Origin: Sinosporangium siamense
GTDB lineage: Bacteria; Actinomycetota; Actinomycetes; Streptosporangiales; Streptosporangiaceae
NCBI RefSeq assembly: GCF_016863435.1
Contig: NZ_BOOW01000030.1
Location: 248,001 to 312,000 of the forward strand
DNA length: 64,000 nucleotides
Direction: 5' to 3'
The translations under genes and the position numbers were made by a program. The notes below the pieces were generated by a model that saw nothing but the letters and a program-made list of their open reading frames with translations, was not told the DNA's origin and did no database searches. Below, piece after piece: positions 1 through 8,889 of this stretch; the first letter of the stretch is position 1, and each line of letters begins with the position of its first letter.

Positions 1-243
1 AATGGCCTTCGGCCCCCCATAAGGACCTCTTGGAGCGCAAAAGCGGTAACGCGCATTTCCTGTCCCACCCCCATACGTTGGTGATCGGTACGGCACAGCC
101 ACGTCGAGCACTCGCAAGAAGTGGACACGAATGTCACAACCGCACCAGGGTCCGAGGGAGCACTCACCCCCACAAGGACCACCCAGCCGACGATCGGCGC
201 TCATCCTGGGCTCCCTCGCGGGCAAGGGCCTCGCCGGGTGTGT
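1..243. other. Left-edge intergenic sequence
   Basis: I see no gene here. The stretch lies downstream of the corA stop. It carries one copy (88-100) of a motif, GTACGGCACAGCC, that recurs in other gaps of this window, and the copy at 6547 shares the continuation CACGTCGA. Open frames crossing it are antisense shadows of corA or lack supporting features. Confidence 0.6.
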
Positions 244-1407
244 TCAGCTCTGCCGGGGCTTGGCGCCGAGCCAGCCGTTGCGCCGGAAGTGGCGATAGAG
301 CAGGGAGCACACGACCACCATGACGGTGAGCACGACGGGATAGCCGTAGGGCGACCTGGCCTCCGGCATGTGGTCGAAGTTCATGCCGTAGATGCCGGCG
401 ATCATGGTGGGCACCGCCATGATCGCCACCCAGGACGAGATGCGCCGCATGTCCTCGTTGACCAGAGCGTTCGAGCGGGCGAGGGCCGCCTGGAGTATCG
501 AGTTGCACAACTCGTTGGAGAGCTCGACCTGCTCACACACCCGGGCCAGGTGGTCGACGACGTCGCGGAAGTAGTCGCGCATCCCCGAGGGGATCATGCG
601 CCGCTGCGCCAGGCTCGACAGCGGTGCCACGAGCGGCGTGACCGCCCGCTTCATGTCGATCATCTCGCGCTTGAGCTGGTAGATGCGGCCGATGTCGCGC
701 GAGCTGACCGACGCGAACACCGTCGCCTCGACCTCCTCCAACTCCTCCTGCATGAGGTCGGCGACGTGGAGGTAGCGGTCGACGACGTGGTCGGCGATGG
801 CGTGCAGCACACCCGCCGGGCCGCGGTCGAGCAGCTCGGACTTGCTCTCCAGCCGGGCCCGCACCTCGGCGAGGGGGCAGTGCTCGCCGTGGCGGACCGT
901 CACCACGAAGTCGGGGCCGACGAACGCCATGATCTCGCCGGTGCCGATGATCTCGCCCGCGGCGTCCTGGTCGTCGTAGTCGAGGAAGGCGAGGGTCTTG
1001 AGCACGACGAACAACGAGTCGCCGTAGCGCTCGACCTTGGGCCGCTGGTGCGCCTTCACGGCGTCCTCGACCGCCAGGGGGTGCAACCGGAACACCTGGG
1101 CCAGCCACTCGACCTCAGCCGCCTCGGGCTCGTGCAGCCCGACCCAGACGAAGGCCCGGCCCGCCTCGGCTCCGCCGTCCTGCCACTCGTGGTGGCTGCG
1201 GACCAGTGCGAGGGCGTCCACGACGCTCTCGGACTTGATCTTGACGCCGTTGATGTAAGCGCCGTATTCCACGAGCGAGCGGCTCGGCGGAGCCGCGGAG
1301 CTGCTCTTGACGATGACCTTGGCCGCCTTGGCGCGGGCGCGGTTGTCGCGGTTGTCAGTGGTGCGGTGGTGACGGTTCATGCGGGTGAACAGGGTGGAGG
1401 AGCGCAT
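244..1407 (-). CDS. corA: CorA-family divalent cation (Mg2+/Co2+) transporter
   Basis: This 387-residue protein has the CorA layout: a long cytoplasmic N-terminal domain (about residues 40-320, helical in its second half) followed by two C-terminal membrane helices. The signature GMN follows the first helix (YGMNFDHMPE, around residue 340), where the family places its selectivity filter at the pore mouth. The second helix (VVLTVMVVVCSLLY) is followed by a short basic tail. CorA pentamers carry Mg2+ or Co2+ across the plasma membrane. The first ~45 residues are basic and Arg/Asn-rich, so the true start may be an internal codon. The gene stands alone and is divergent from purD. Substrate preference cannot be read from sequence. 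Confidence 0.93.
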   Translation of the reverse strand: MRSSTLFTRMNRHHRTTDNRDNRARAKAAKVIVKSSSAAPPSRSLVEYGAYINGVKIKSESVVDALALVRSHHEWQDGGAEAGRAFVWVGLHEPEAAEVEWLAQVFRLHPLAVEDAVKAHQRPKVERYGDSLFVVLKTLAFLDYDDQDAAGEIIGTGEIMAFVGPDFVVTVRHGEHCPLAEVRARLESKSELLDRGPAGVLHAIADHVVDRYLHVADLMQEELEEVEATVFASVSSRDIGRIYQLKREMIDMKRAVTPLVAPLSSLAQRRMIPSGMRDYFRDVVDHLARVCEQVELSNELCNSILQAALARSNALVNEDMRRISSWVAIMAVPTMIAGIYGMNFDHMPEARSPYGYPVVLTVMVVVCSLLYRHFRRNGWLGAKPRQS

Positions 1408-1880
1408 GGCAATGCCTTCCCGCCCAGCGTCGTTCCCTTACGCGCAAACGAAATCGCCTCAACGCAAAAGCGGGACGGTGTCCGAAAATCCATTAGGAGG
1501 ACAACGTCAGAAGAGGTGATGCGCGTAGGCCTACAGCCGGGCCGCCGATGCCGATATGGAGTGGCCAAGGGCGCGCACGACGAACGTGCGCCATCGAGTA
1601 CTGCTGGGATCACCAGACATCCCGGACCACCTCCAATCACCACGAGGCATCAAAAAGCCGCCCAAACTTAGCACAAGGCACGCGGCGCAAGCCATCCTAG
1701 CCCTCAGGGCAACGCGCGATCCCCGCTTCCCCCACCGTCCCCAGGTGACGCATGTCACTGTGCCCACCGGCCACCCGCACCGCGACCCGCATCCGCGCAG
1801 GCCCCGGGGCCGCGTCCGCCGGAGGCCGGGCCGATTATGCACGGATGTTGTCCACAGCCTGTGGATAAAGACGACTCCGC
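1408..1880. other. Intergenic region between corA and purD
   Basis: About 470 bases separate two divergent genes. I see no convincing gene: the open frames here lack actinomycete codon bias and recognisable domains. It must contain both promoters. Confidence 0.5.
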
Positions 1881-1886
1881 TAGGCT
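1881..1886 (+). promoter_or_regulatory. Possible -10 element (TAGGCT) for leaderless purD
   Basis: TAGGCT matches the actinobacterial -10 consensus TANNNT and ends seven bases before the purD GTG. Transcription would then start at or near the GTG and give a leaderless mRNA, which fits the absence of a Shine-Dalgarno sequence. No strong -35 is seen. Confidence 0.35.
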
Positions 1887-1893
1887 CAGCCGC

Positions 1894-3126
1894 GTGCGCG
1901 TACTTGTGATTGGTTCCGGAGGGCGCGAGCACGCGCTCTGCCGTTCCCTCAGCCTTGATCCGAAGGTCACCGACCTCCACTGCGCCCCCGGCAACGCGGG
2001 CATCGCGGAGGTCGCCGCCCTCCACACCGTCACCCCGACCGACCCCGGCGCGGTCGTCGGCCTGGCCCGGCGTGTCGAGGCCGACCTCGTCGTCATCGGC
2101 CCGGAGGCGCCGCTGGTGGCCGGGGTGGCCGACGCCGTGCGCGAGGCGGGCATCCCCTGCTTCGGCCCCTCGGCCCAGCCCGCCATGATCGAGGGCTCCA
2201 AGGCCTTCGCCAAGGAGATCATGGTCGCCGCCGGGGTGCCCACGGCCGACGCGCGCACCTGCACGACCTCCGAGGAGGCCGCGGCCGCGCTCGACGAGTT
2301 CGGGGCACCGTACGTGGTCAAGGACGACGGCCTGGCCGCCGGCAAGGGCGTCGTCGTGACCTCCGACCGCGACGAGGCGCTGCGGCACGCCGCCGCCTGC
2401 GAGCGGGTGGTGGTCGAGGAGTTCCTGGACGGCCCAGAGGTCTCGCTGTTCGCCCTGTGCGACGGCACGACCGCCGTCCCCCTCCAGCCCGCCCAGGACT
2501 TCAAGCGCGCCCAGGACGGCGACGCCGGTCCCAACACGGGCGGCATGGGCGCCTACACCCCGCTGCCCTGGGCCCCCGCCGACCTCACCGAGCAGGTCAT
2601 GCGCGAGGTCGTGCTGCCCACGATCAACGAGCTCGCCCGCCGGGGCACGCCGTACACCGGTGTCCTTTACGCGGGGCTGGCCCTCACCTCCAAGGGGCCG
2701 AAGGTGATCGAGTTCAACGCGCGGTTCGGCGACCCGGAGACCCAGGTCGTGCTCGACCGCCTCGCCACGCCCCTGGGCGGCCTCCTGCACGCCTGCGCGA
2801 CCGGCGCCCTGTCCGGGCACGGCCCGCTCACCTACCGCGAGGGAGCGGCGGTCACCGTGGTCCTGGCGGCCGAGAACTACCCGGGCACGCCGGCCAAGGG
2901 CGATGTGATCGAGGGCCTGTCCGAGGAGGTGCCCGGCGCCTATGTCCTGCATGCCGGGACAACCCTCGACGATCAGGGCAACGTGATCTCCGCCGGTGGG
3001 CGGGTGCTCAACGCCGTCGGCACGGGACCCGACGTCGCCACGGCGCGCCGTACGGCATATGCCCTGCTGGACAAGATCCGCATGCGTGGCTCGCACCACC
3101 GCACCGACATCGCAGCCTCGGTCTGA
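1894..3126 (+). CDS. purD: Phosphoribosylamine-glycine ligase (GAR synthetase)
   Basis: PurD condenses 5-phosphoribosylamine with glycine using ATP, the second step of purine synthesis in the cytosol. The start was set at GTG 1894 because the family-wide N-terminus VRVLVIGSGGREHAL begins there; the 19 codons before it are unlike PurD. The 410-residue length is normal. Visible features are the N-terminal Rossmann-like GSGGREHA motif, the ATP-grasp region (EGSKAFAKEIM, VVKDDGLAAGKGVVV, DGPEVSLFALCDG) and the metal-binding EFNARFGDPETQ. It stands alone with no other pur gene in the window and ends at a strong hairpin. Confidence 0.96.
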   Translation: MRVLVIGSGGREHALCRSLSLDPKVTDLHCAPGNAGIAEVAALHTVTPTDPGAVVGLARRVEADLVVIGPEAPLVAGVADAVREAGIPCFGPSAQPAMIEGSKAFAKEIMVAAGVPTADARTCTTSEEAAAALDEFGAPYVVKDDGLAAGKGVVVTSDRDEALRHAAACERVVVEEFLDGPEVSLFALCDGTTAVPLQPAQDFKRAQDGDAGPNTGGMGAYTPLPWAPADLTEQVMREVVLPTINELARRGTPYTGVLYAGLALTSKGPKVIEFNARFGDPETQVVLDRLATPLGGLLHACATGALSGHGPLTYREGAAVTVVLAAENYPGTPAKGDVIEGLSEEVPGAYVLHAGTTLDDQGNVISAGGRVLNAVGTGPDVATARRTAYALLDKIRMRGSHHRTDIAASV

Positions 3127-3148
3127 AGCCGAGTTTCGGTGGTTCTGT

Positions 3149-3177
3149 CAAGGGGCGGCGTCGACGGCCGCCCCTTG
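3149..3177 (+). terminator. Hairpin terminator after purD
   Basis: An 11-bp perfect stem (CAAGGGGCGGC / GCCGCCCCTTG) with a 7-base loop lies 22 bases after the purD stop. There is no clear U-tract, which is usual in high-GC actinomycetes. Confidence 0.75.
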
Positions 3178-3656
3178 TCGAAGTGCCGGGAACGCAACTG
3201 GCACAATTAACGTGGTGAACCCCGAAATAGGTCTAGGTTCGTGAACCTGGCATTCCACATAGGAGTGAACAAAACACCTACAGAACTGGTCACCTCACCC
3301 GGGTCGGATGTGACCAGTGAGCGTTCTTCGGAACCGCACCTCACGTGGCCTCGCAGCCACGAGTGGTTCGTCGCCGAGCGTCTGGAGAATGCTCAAGTAT
3401 GCGTTTTTTTCATCCGGAGCGTGGCTCCTGGACACCGGCCGCGGGGGCGGTCCGGGTCGGCGGGGCCGACGGAGGGGTGGAGAAGGCGACACTCGTCGGA
3501 CGGGAACCCCCAAGCTGTGCCGTGTTACACCTGTGACCACTGCGGCACCGGCCGAAGCGGCAGAGTCAGCACGTTCTAGCGGCTACTGTGGGCCCCGACA
3601 ACCCGGCTGCCGCCCAACTTGTCATCTCTCATGTCTGTTCAAGGAGCCTGACGCAA
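3178..3656. other. Gene-free leader region upstream of the MurA-type gene
   Basis: About 480 bases contain no gene I can support. Open frames on both strands (3241-3579 on +, 3295-3540 on -) show no domain and no convincing ribosome site. A run of seven T at about 3403-3410 is unusual for this genome and follows a weak GAGC/GCTC hairpin. An attenuator or small RNA is possible but not shown. Confidence 0.4.
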
Positions 3657-4940
3657 ATGGTCAGTTACCGCGTGCGCGGTGGCAACGCACTGCGTGGAAC
3701 CGCCTTCATCCAGGGCGCGAAGAACGCCGTGCTCCCGATGATCGGAGCGGCCCTGCTGGCGGCCAAGGGCCGCACGGTGCTGCGCAACGTCCCGATCATC
3801 GAGGACGTGCGCCGTGCGGTCGAACTCGCCCACACCATCGGCGCCAAGTGCGAGCTGCACGAGGCCGAACGCACCCTTGTGATCGACGCCTCCGAGCTGA
3901 CCAGCGCGAAGCTGCCCGCGGACATCGCCCGGCGCTTCCGCGGCTCGGTGCTGTTCACCCCGGCGCTGCTCCACCGCCTCGGCGAGGCCGTGGTGGAGGG
4001 TGTCGGCGGCTGCAATCTCGGCAGCAGGAACCTCGACTTCCACTACCTCGGCTACAAGCGCCTCGGCGCCGCGGTGGAGGAGAACGAGACCGTCATCCAC
4101 GTCAAGGCCGCAGGCCTGACCGGGGCGAAGCTTTACCTCGACACCCCCTCGCACACCGGCACCGAGAACCTCATCATGGCGGCCGCGCTGGCCAAGGGCA
4201 CGACGGTGATCGAGAACGCCGCGCTTGAGCCCGAGGTGCTCGACGTGATCGAGATGCTGACCCGCATGGGGGCGCGCATCAGCGGCGGCGGCACGGGTTT
4301 CATCACGGTCGAGGGTGTCGACGAGCTGCGCGCGGTCGAGCACACCGTGATGCCCGACCGCCTGGACGCCGGCGTTTTCGCGATGGCCGCCGCGATCACC
4401 GGTGGCGAGGTCAACCTGGTGGGCGCCTCGCTTGAGCACCTCGGCGTGGTGCGGTGGAAGCTTGAGCAGATGGGGGTGGAGTTCGCGACCCACGGCGCGG
4501 TGCTCCATGTGCGGCGTGAGCGTCCCCTGCGGCCCATCAACATCATCACGGACACCTATCCGGGCTTCGCGACCGACCTCCAGTCCCCCATGATGACCGT
4601 GGCGTGCTTGGCCGACGGCATGAGCTACATCCACGAGCGCATCTTCGACGGCCGGTTCGCGCTGGCCGGCGAGCTCAACAAGATGGGTGCCGACGTCGAG
4701 GTCGACGGCAGCCGCGCGATCGTGAAGGGCGCCACGCCGCTCCAGGGGGCCGACGTCACGGCCCACGATCTCCGCTCGGGCATCGCGCTCGTGCTGGCGG
4801 GTCTGGCGGCCGAGGGAGAGACCCGGATCGCCTCCGGCTATCTGATCGACAGGGGTCACTCCTATCTCGCCGAGCGCATGCGTGCTCTGGGGGCCGACAT
4901 CACCCGAGAGATTTTGCCCTCAACCGGCACAGTCTCGTGA
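3657..4940 (+). CDS. murA: UDP-N-acetylglucosamine 1-carboxyvinyltransferase (MurA type)
   Basis: MurA transfers enolpyruvate from PEP to UDP-GlcNAc, the first committed step of peptidoglycan synthesis. The start is ATG 3657, preceded by AAGGAG at about 10 bases; an upstream in-frame extension to 3588 is not MurA-like. The 427-residue protein keeps the substrate-site GAKN near residue 20, the PEP-binding cysteine loop GGCNLGSR, the catalytic Asp in YPGFATDLQ and the C-terminal DLRSG arginine. The sequence around the Cys loop (RNLDFHYLGYKRLGA) and other blocks differ from the usual RPVDLH form, so this may be the second, divergent MurA paralogue that many actinomycetes carry. Confidence 0.9.
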   Translation: MVSYRVRGGNALRGTAFIQGAKNAVLPMIGAALLAAKGRTVLRNVPIIEDVRRAVELAHTIGAKCELHEAERTLVIDASELTSAKLPADIARRFRGSVLFTPALLHRLGEAVVEGVGGCNLGSRNLDFHYLGYKRLGAAVEENETVIHVKAAGLTGAKLYLDTPSHTGTENLIMAAALAKGTTVIENAALEPEVLDVIEMLTRMGARISGGGTGFITVEGVDELRAVEHTVMPDRLDAGVFAMAAAITGGEVNLVGASLEHLGVVRWKLEQMGVEFATHGAVLHVRRERPLRPINIITDTYPGFATDLQSPMMTVACLADGMSYIHERIFDGRFALAGELNKMGADVEVDGSRAIVKGATPLQGADVTAHDLRSGIALVLAGLAAEGETRIASGYLIDRGHSYLAERMRALGADITREILPSTGTVS

Positions 4941-5088
4941 GTCACGACAATGCCCGCTGAGCTGCACCGATGAACAATTTGGACTGACATTCACCGTTCC
5001 CACGAATGTTTTTCCGGAAATCCGGGCGTGACATTACGGCCCTCACGAGCGATCGTTCCAAAAGAGAGCACTGCATACGGACGGCAGG

Positions 5089-6438
5089 ATGGGACGAACA
5101 TTGGTCGAACGGGCCGAAGAAACGCCCCGAGTGTCACGCCCGGGCACTCTGACGCCGGATCTCACGATCGGCGTGGTGGGGCCGCATGATCTCGTCGAGA
5201 GAGTCATGCTTATGGGTCATGCCGCGGCTCCTTTGCCGTGCCGCCTTGTGGCGGCCGCCTACCGCGATGAGCAGGAGGCGGCCGACAAGGTGACACGCCT
5301 GGGTCCGGGCGTGGACGCATGCCTGTTCGCCAGCCCGGTCCCCTATGACCTGGCTCGGCGTTCGGGCGTGCTGACGATGCCCGCCACCTTCGTGCAACTC
5401 GGCGGGGCCGCGCTCGTGGCCACGCTGGCGAAGGCGGCAATGGACGAGCGGTTCGACCCCCGGCGCGTCAGCGTCGACGTGGTGAGCCGCCCCGACGTAG
5501 AGGAGGCCTACTCCGATCTAGGATTATCCGCGGCGGAGGTGCACACCCGGGAAGAACCCGGAGCAACAGGCACCATTGCCGCCTATCACGAAAGACTCCA
5601 TCGGCAGGGCACCACCACCGGGGCGCTGACCAGCCTCCCGATGGTGGCTGAGCGGCTGCAGACGGCCGGGGTTCCGGTCATCCGCATCCGGCCCACCTCA
5701 GGTGCGGTGCGCACAGCACTGCACACGGCGGCCCTCCTCGGCGCTCATCACCGCCTGGAGGAGTCACAACTGACCGTGGTGCTGGTCGAGGTGCCGACTC
5801 TGCGCGAACCCGTGCGCCGGGCCGCGCCACGCTACTGGAGAGACGAGCTCCGCCTGTCACTGCACCGGCTGCTCGTCCAGGAATCCAATCGCATCAACGC
5901 AACCGTCTGGCCCATCGACGACCACAGCTATCTGATCACAGCGACCAGAGGCTCGGTCTCGGCGGCCACGGACGGCTTTCGCGTGCTCCCATTCGCGGCC
6001 AGAATCCGCGATGAGCTTGGTTTGGCCGTGGAGGTGGGTGTGGGCATGGGTCGCACCACCCACGACGCGGAGAGCCACGCGAGGGCCGCGCTGGCGCGGA
6101 CGCAGGCGGGCAAACAAGCCCAGGGCTTCGCGGTCGACCGCGAAGGCCGCGCTCTCGTCCCCGCGCCGAGGATGCCCCCCGCCGGCTCGACCCCGTTGAA
6201 ACCCAAGGGGGTCGAGGTGCTGGCCCGCCTGGCGGCAAAACTGTCCGGCGGGGACACCGTGGTCGACGCGGAGGGGGCGGGACGGATGCTCGGCGTCACG
6301 CCGCGCACGGCTCGGCGATTGCTGCGCACGCTGGTTGACGAGGGACTCGCGTGGCCGCTACCGCCGAACCGCACGCCCCAGCCGGGGCGCCCGCGGCAGC
6401 TCTACCGGTTGATCATCGAGAAGCTCGGCAGTCGCTGA
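5089..6438 (+). CDS. Winged-helix transcriptional regulator with nucleotide-cyclase-like sensor region
   Basis: I recognise the type (a large actinobacterial/Bacillus regulator) but not a named gene. The 449 residues appear as three parts. Residues ~25-215 form an alpha/beta sensor of periplasmic-binding or PrpR-N type (TIGVVGPHDLVERVM). Residues ~230-345 resemble a GGDEF/GTP-cyclohydrolase-III-like ferredoxin fold (ESNRINATVWPIDDHSYLITATRG, ELGLAVEVGVGMG) without a GGDEF motif. Residues ~375-449 form a winged helix (AEGAGRMLGVTPRTARRLLRTLVDEGL, then a GRPRQLYRL wing). GGCAGG precedes the ATG. It ends at a strong terminator, so it is monocistronic. Ligand and targets are unknown; the next gene, an exporter, is a candidate target. 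Confidence 0.7.
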   Translation: MGRTLVERAEETPRVSRPGTLTPDLTIGVVGPHDLVERVMLMGHAAAPLPCRLVAAAYRDEQEAADKVTRLGPGVDACLFASPVPYDLARRSGVLTMPATFVQLGGAALVATLAKAAMDERFDPRRVSVDVVSRPDVEEAYSDLGLSAAEVHTREEPGATGTIAAYHERLHRQGTTTGALTSLPMVAERLQTAGVPVIRIRPTSGAVRTALHTAALLGAHHRLEESQLTVVLVEVPTLREPVRRAAPRYWRDELRLSLHRLLVQESNRINATVWPIDDHSYLITATRGSVSAATDGFRVLPFAARIRDELGLAVEVGVGMGRTTHDAESHARAALARTQAGKQAQGFAVDREGRALVPAPRMPPAGSTPLKPKGVEVLARLAAKLSGGDTVVDAEGAGRMLGVTPRTARRLLRTLVDEGLAWPLPPNRTPQPGRPRQLYRLIIEKLGSR

Positions 6439-6493
6439 GCAACCCTCTCGGTGGGCACGCCCACCGGCTCGGGGGGCATGCCCACCGGGGGAC

Positions 6494-6530
6494 ACCGGGC
6501 CCGAACCGCCACAAGCGGTCCGGGCCCGGT
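6494..6530 (+). terminator. Terminator after the winged-helix regulator
   Basis: A 16-base inverted repeat with one mismatch (ACCGGGCCCG... / ...CGGGCCCGGT) and a 5-base loop is followed by CCTGTTT. A smaller GGTGGGC/CCCACC repeat lies just before it. The rest of the 331-base gap to the next gene (6439-6769) holds two dispersed-motif copies and no gene. Confidence 0.75.
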
Positions 6531-6546
6531 CCTGTTTCCCACTTTC

Positions 6547-6626
6547 GTACGGCAAAGCCACGTCGACCCAACGCCGCACCGCAAGCGACCTGACGCGCCC
6601 GCCCCTGCTCGCCGTACGGCACGGCC
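6547..6626 (+). repeat. Two copies of the dispersed GTACGGC motif
   Basis: GTACGGCAAAGCC (6547-6559) and GTACGGCACGGCC (6614-6626) lie in one intergenic gap. Related copies occur at 88, 49116, 49212, 49269, 55463 and 63578, all but one outside genes. Confidence 0.5.
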
Positions 6627-6769
6627 CGCTTAGAGCTCCGCACAGACGCAAGGGGGCCGAAGATCGGCCGGCCGGGCAGTGAACACCGGCGCGCTCGGCT
6701 GTGCCGTACCTCTCAACGTCTCAAGGTCTGAAACTCGCTAACGAAATGTCGGGCATGCCGGATATCGTC

Positions 6770-7732
6770 ATGACCATGGGGCCAGACACTACTGACACCC
6801 CCCGGTCGTGGCAGATCTGGGGTGCGCTCACGATCGTCTACATCGTGTGGGGATCCACCTACCTCGGGATCATGGTGGTGATCGAGACGATCCCCCCGAT
6901 GCTCGGCGGCGCGATGCGCTTCACCATCGCCGGGTTGCTGCTCGTCGGCTTCCTCCTCCTGCGCCACGGCCGATCCGCGCTGACCATGAACCGCCGCCAG
7001 TTCGGCGGTGCGGCCCTGGTCGGCCTCCTGCTGCTGGCGGGGGGCAACGGCATGGTGGCCGTGGCCCAGCAGCACATCTCCAGCGGCATGGCCGCCCTCC
7101 TGGTGGCGTCCATCCCGCTGCTGCTCGTGGTGATGCGTGTGATGGCCCGTGACAGGCCGAGCCTGCTGACCACGGTGGGCGTGCTGATCGGCTTCTCCGG
7201 GGTGGCGCTGCTCGCCCTCACCGGGGGCACGGGGGACGACGACGGCATCGGCGTCGTGGTCATCCTCTTGGCAAGTGTCTCGTGGGCCCTCGGCTCGTTC
7301 CTGTCGGGCCGCATGCCGATGCCGTCCAGTCCCCTCGCCGCCAGCGCCGTGGAGATGGTGGTCGGCGGCCTGGCCATGATCGTCGTCGGTGCGGCGGTCG
7401 GCGAACGCCTCGACCTGGCCTCGGTGTCGGGGGCCTCCTGGACGGCGCTGGCCTACCTGATCGGCGCCGGATCACTCATCGCCTACACCTCGTACATCTG
7501 GCTGCTGCAGAACGCCCCGATCTCCCTGGTGGCCACCTACGCCTACGTGAACCCCGTGGTGGCCGTGATCCTCGGCATGCTGATCCTCAACGAGACGCTG
7601 ACCACCCAGATGGTCCTCGGCGGCCTGGTGATCGTCGTCGGCGTCGCCCTCGTGGTCTCCACAGAGCGCACCCGCCGCCGCCCCGCCGCCGCGGCTCCGG
7701 TCAAGCGCCAGGAGGAACTCAGCCACTCCTGA
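6770..7732 (+). CDS. EamA/DMT-family metabolite exporter
   Basis: The 320-residue protein is almost entirely hydrophobic, with about ten membrane segments in two EamA repeats. The first repeat opens with WGALTIVYIVWGSTYLGIMV (residues ~12-32), the typical WGstf/y motif. The second begins near GIGVVVILLASVSWALGSFLSGR. The last helix (LGGLVIVVGVALVVS) leads to a basic cytoplasmic tail. EamA proteins export amino acids, drugs or other metabolites by proton exchange; the substrate here is unknown. The start at ATG 6770 was chosen for family length; ATG 6746 is an alternative and neither has a clear ribosome site. Confidence 0.88.
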   Translation: MTMGPDTTDTPRSWQIWGALTIVYIVWGSTYLGIMVVIETIPPMLGGAMRFTIAGLLLVGFLLLRHGRSALTMNRRQFGGAALVGLLLLAGGNGMVAVAQQHISSGMAALLVASIPLLLVVMRVMARDRPSLLTTVGVLIGFSGVALLALTGGTGDDDGIGVVVILLASVSWALGSFLSGRMPMPSSPLAASAVEMVVGGLAMIVVGAAVGERLDLASVSGASWTALAYLIGAGSLIAYTSYIWLLQNAPISLVATYAYVNPVVAVILGMLILNETLTTQMVLGGLVIVVGVALVVSTERTRRRPAAAAPVKRQEELSHS

Positions 7733-7734
7733 GC

Positions 7735-7760
7735 GGCGTCCCGCCGTGCTGCGGGACGCC
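7735..7760. terminator. Bidirectional terminator between convergent genes
   Basis: A perfect 10-bp stem (GGCGTCCCGC / GCGGGACGCC) with a 6-base loop sits between the convergent stops of the EamA gene and the aminotransferase. It can serve both. Confidence 0.8.
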
Positions 7761-7770
7761 CGCCCCGGCC

Positions 7771-8835
7771 TCAGCCCTTCCTGAACCCCTCGGCGGCCGA
7801 GAGGAAGTTGTCGTTGGCCTCCGCCGTACCGATCGAGATGCGCACCCCGTCCGGCGGATAGTGGCGTACGGCGACGCCCACCTCGGCGCACGCCGCGGCG
7901 AAGGCCGCGCCCTTCTCGTCGTCCATGCGCAGCCAGACGAAGTTGGCCTCGGTCTGCGGCACCGTCCACCCCTGGGCGATGAGCGTGTCCCGGACCCGTG
8001 AGCGCTCCTTCACCACGACCTCGACCCGCTCGCCCAGCTCGGCCTCGGCGGCGAGCGAGGCGACCGCGGCGGCCTGCGCCAGGTGGTTGACCGCGAACGG
8101 CGTCATGGTCTTGCGCACGGCGGCGGCCACAGGAGCGTGGCCGATCAGGTAGCCGACCCTCAGCCCGGCCAGGCCGTACGCCTTGGAGAAGGTGCGCAGC
8201 ACCGCGACGTTGGGACGCTCGCGGTAGTAGCCGATGCCGTCGGGCACCTCGGCGTCGCGGACGTATTCACGGTAGGCCTCGTCCAGCACCACCAGGACGT
8301 CCTCGGGCACCTTGTCAAGGAAGGCGGTGAGATCGCTCTCACGGATCGCCGTGCCGGTCGGGTTGTTGGGGTTGCACACGAAGATCATGCGCGTGCGAGG
8401 GGTGACGGCGGCCGCCATGGCGTCGAGGTCGTGGTCCTCGCCCACCAGCGGCACCGGCACCGCGGTGGACCCGGAGAGCCCGGCGAGCAGCGGGTATGCC
8501 TCGAACGAGCGCCACGCGAAGATCACTTCGGCACTGGCTTCGCCGACGGTCTCGAACAGCTGCTGGGCGACCGACACCGACCCGGCGCCGAGCGCGACGT
8601 GCTCCGCCGGCACGTCGTAACGCTCCGCGAGCGCCGCGGTCAGCGCGGCGGCCCCGGGGTCGGGATAGCGGTTGACCTCACGCGCCGCCTTGGCCAACGC
8701 GTCCACCACGGACGGCAGGGGGTCGAACGGGGACTCGTTTGAAGAAAGCTTGTAGGAACGGCCGTCGGCGGAAACCACGGCCTTCCCCGGCTTGTAAGCC
8801 GGTAGATCGTCCAAGATGGCGCGGAAACGTGGCAT
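7771..8835 (-). CDS. Histidinol-phosphate / aromatic amino acid aminotransferase (HisC/Pat type)
   Basis: A 354-residue class I/II PLP aminotransferase. Visible landmarks are the N-terminal [12 protein letters not shown] substrate region, NPNNPTGT for PLP binding, VLDEAYREY (the Asp that holds the pyridine nitrogen), and the Schiff-base lysine in [15 protein letters not shown] at about residue 217. HisC converts imidazole acetol phosphate to histidinol phosphate; the close Pat paralogue uses aromatic 2-oxo acids. The gene is not in a his operon, which favours the Pat/HisC2 role, but sequence alone does not decide. Confidence 0.88.
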   Translation of the reverse strand: MPRFRAILDDLPAYKPGKAVVSADGRSYKLSSNESPFDPLPSVVDALAKAAREVNRYPDPGAAALTAALAERYDVPAEHVALGAGSVSVAQQLFETVGEASAEVIFAWRSFEAYPLLAGLSGSTAVPVPLVGEDHDLDAMAAAVTPRTRMIFVCNPNNPTGTAIRESDLTAFLDKVPEDVLVVLDEAYREYVRDAEVPDGIGYYRERPNVAVLRTFSKAYGLAGLRVGYLIGHAPVAAAVRKTMTPFAVNHLAQAAAVASLAAEAELGERVEVVVKERSRVRDTLIAQGWTVPQTEANFVWLRMDDEKGAAFAAACAEVGVAVRHYPPDGVRISIGTAEANDNFLSAAEGFRKG

Positions 8836-8889
8836 GAAGCCAGCTTATTGGCCGCCCAAACTTTTAAACCTTCCCGGCCCCTGGAAACG

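Noticed and set aside
121-1671. 516-codon plus-strand frame across corA
   Set aside because: It is the antisense shadow of corA, His/Val/Asp-rich with no domain, as expected from GC-rich complement frames.
3241-3579. 112-codon frame upstream of murA
   Set aside because: Codon use is unlike the neighbours, there is no homology that I recognise, and a competing frame exists on the other strand.
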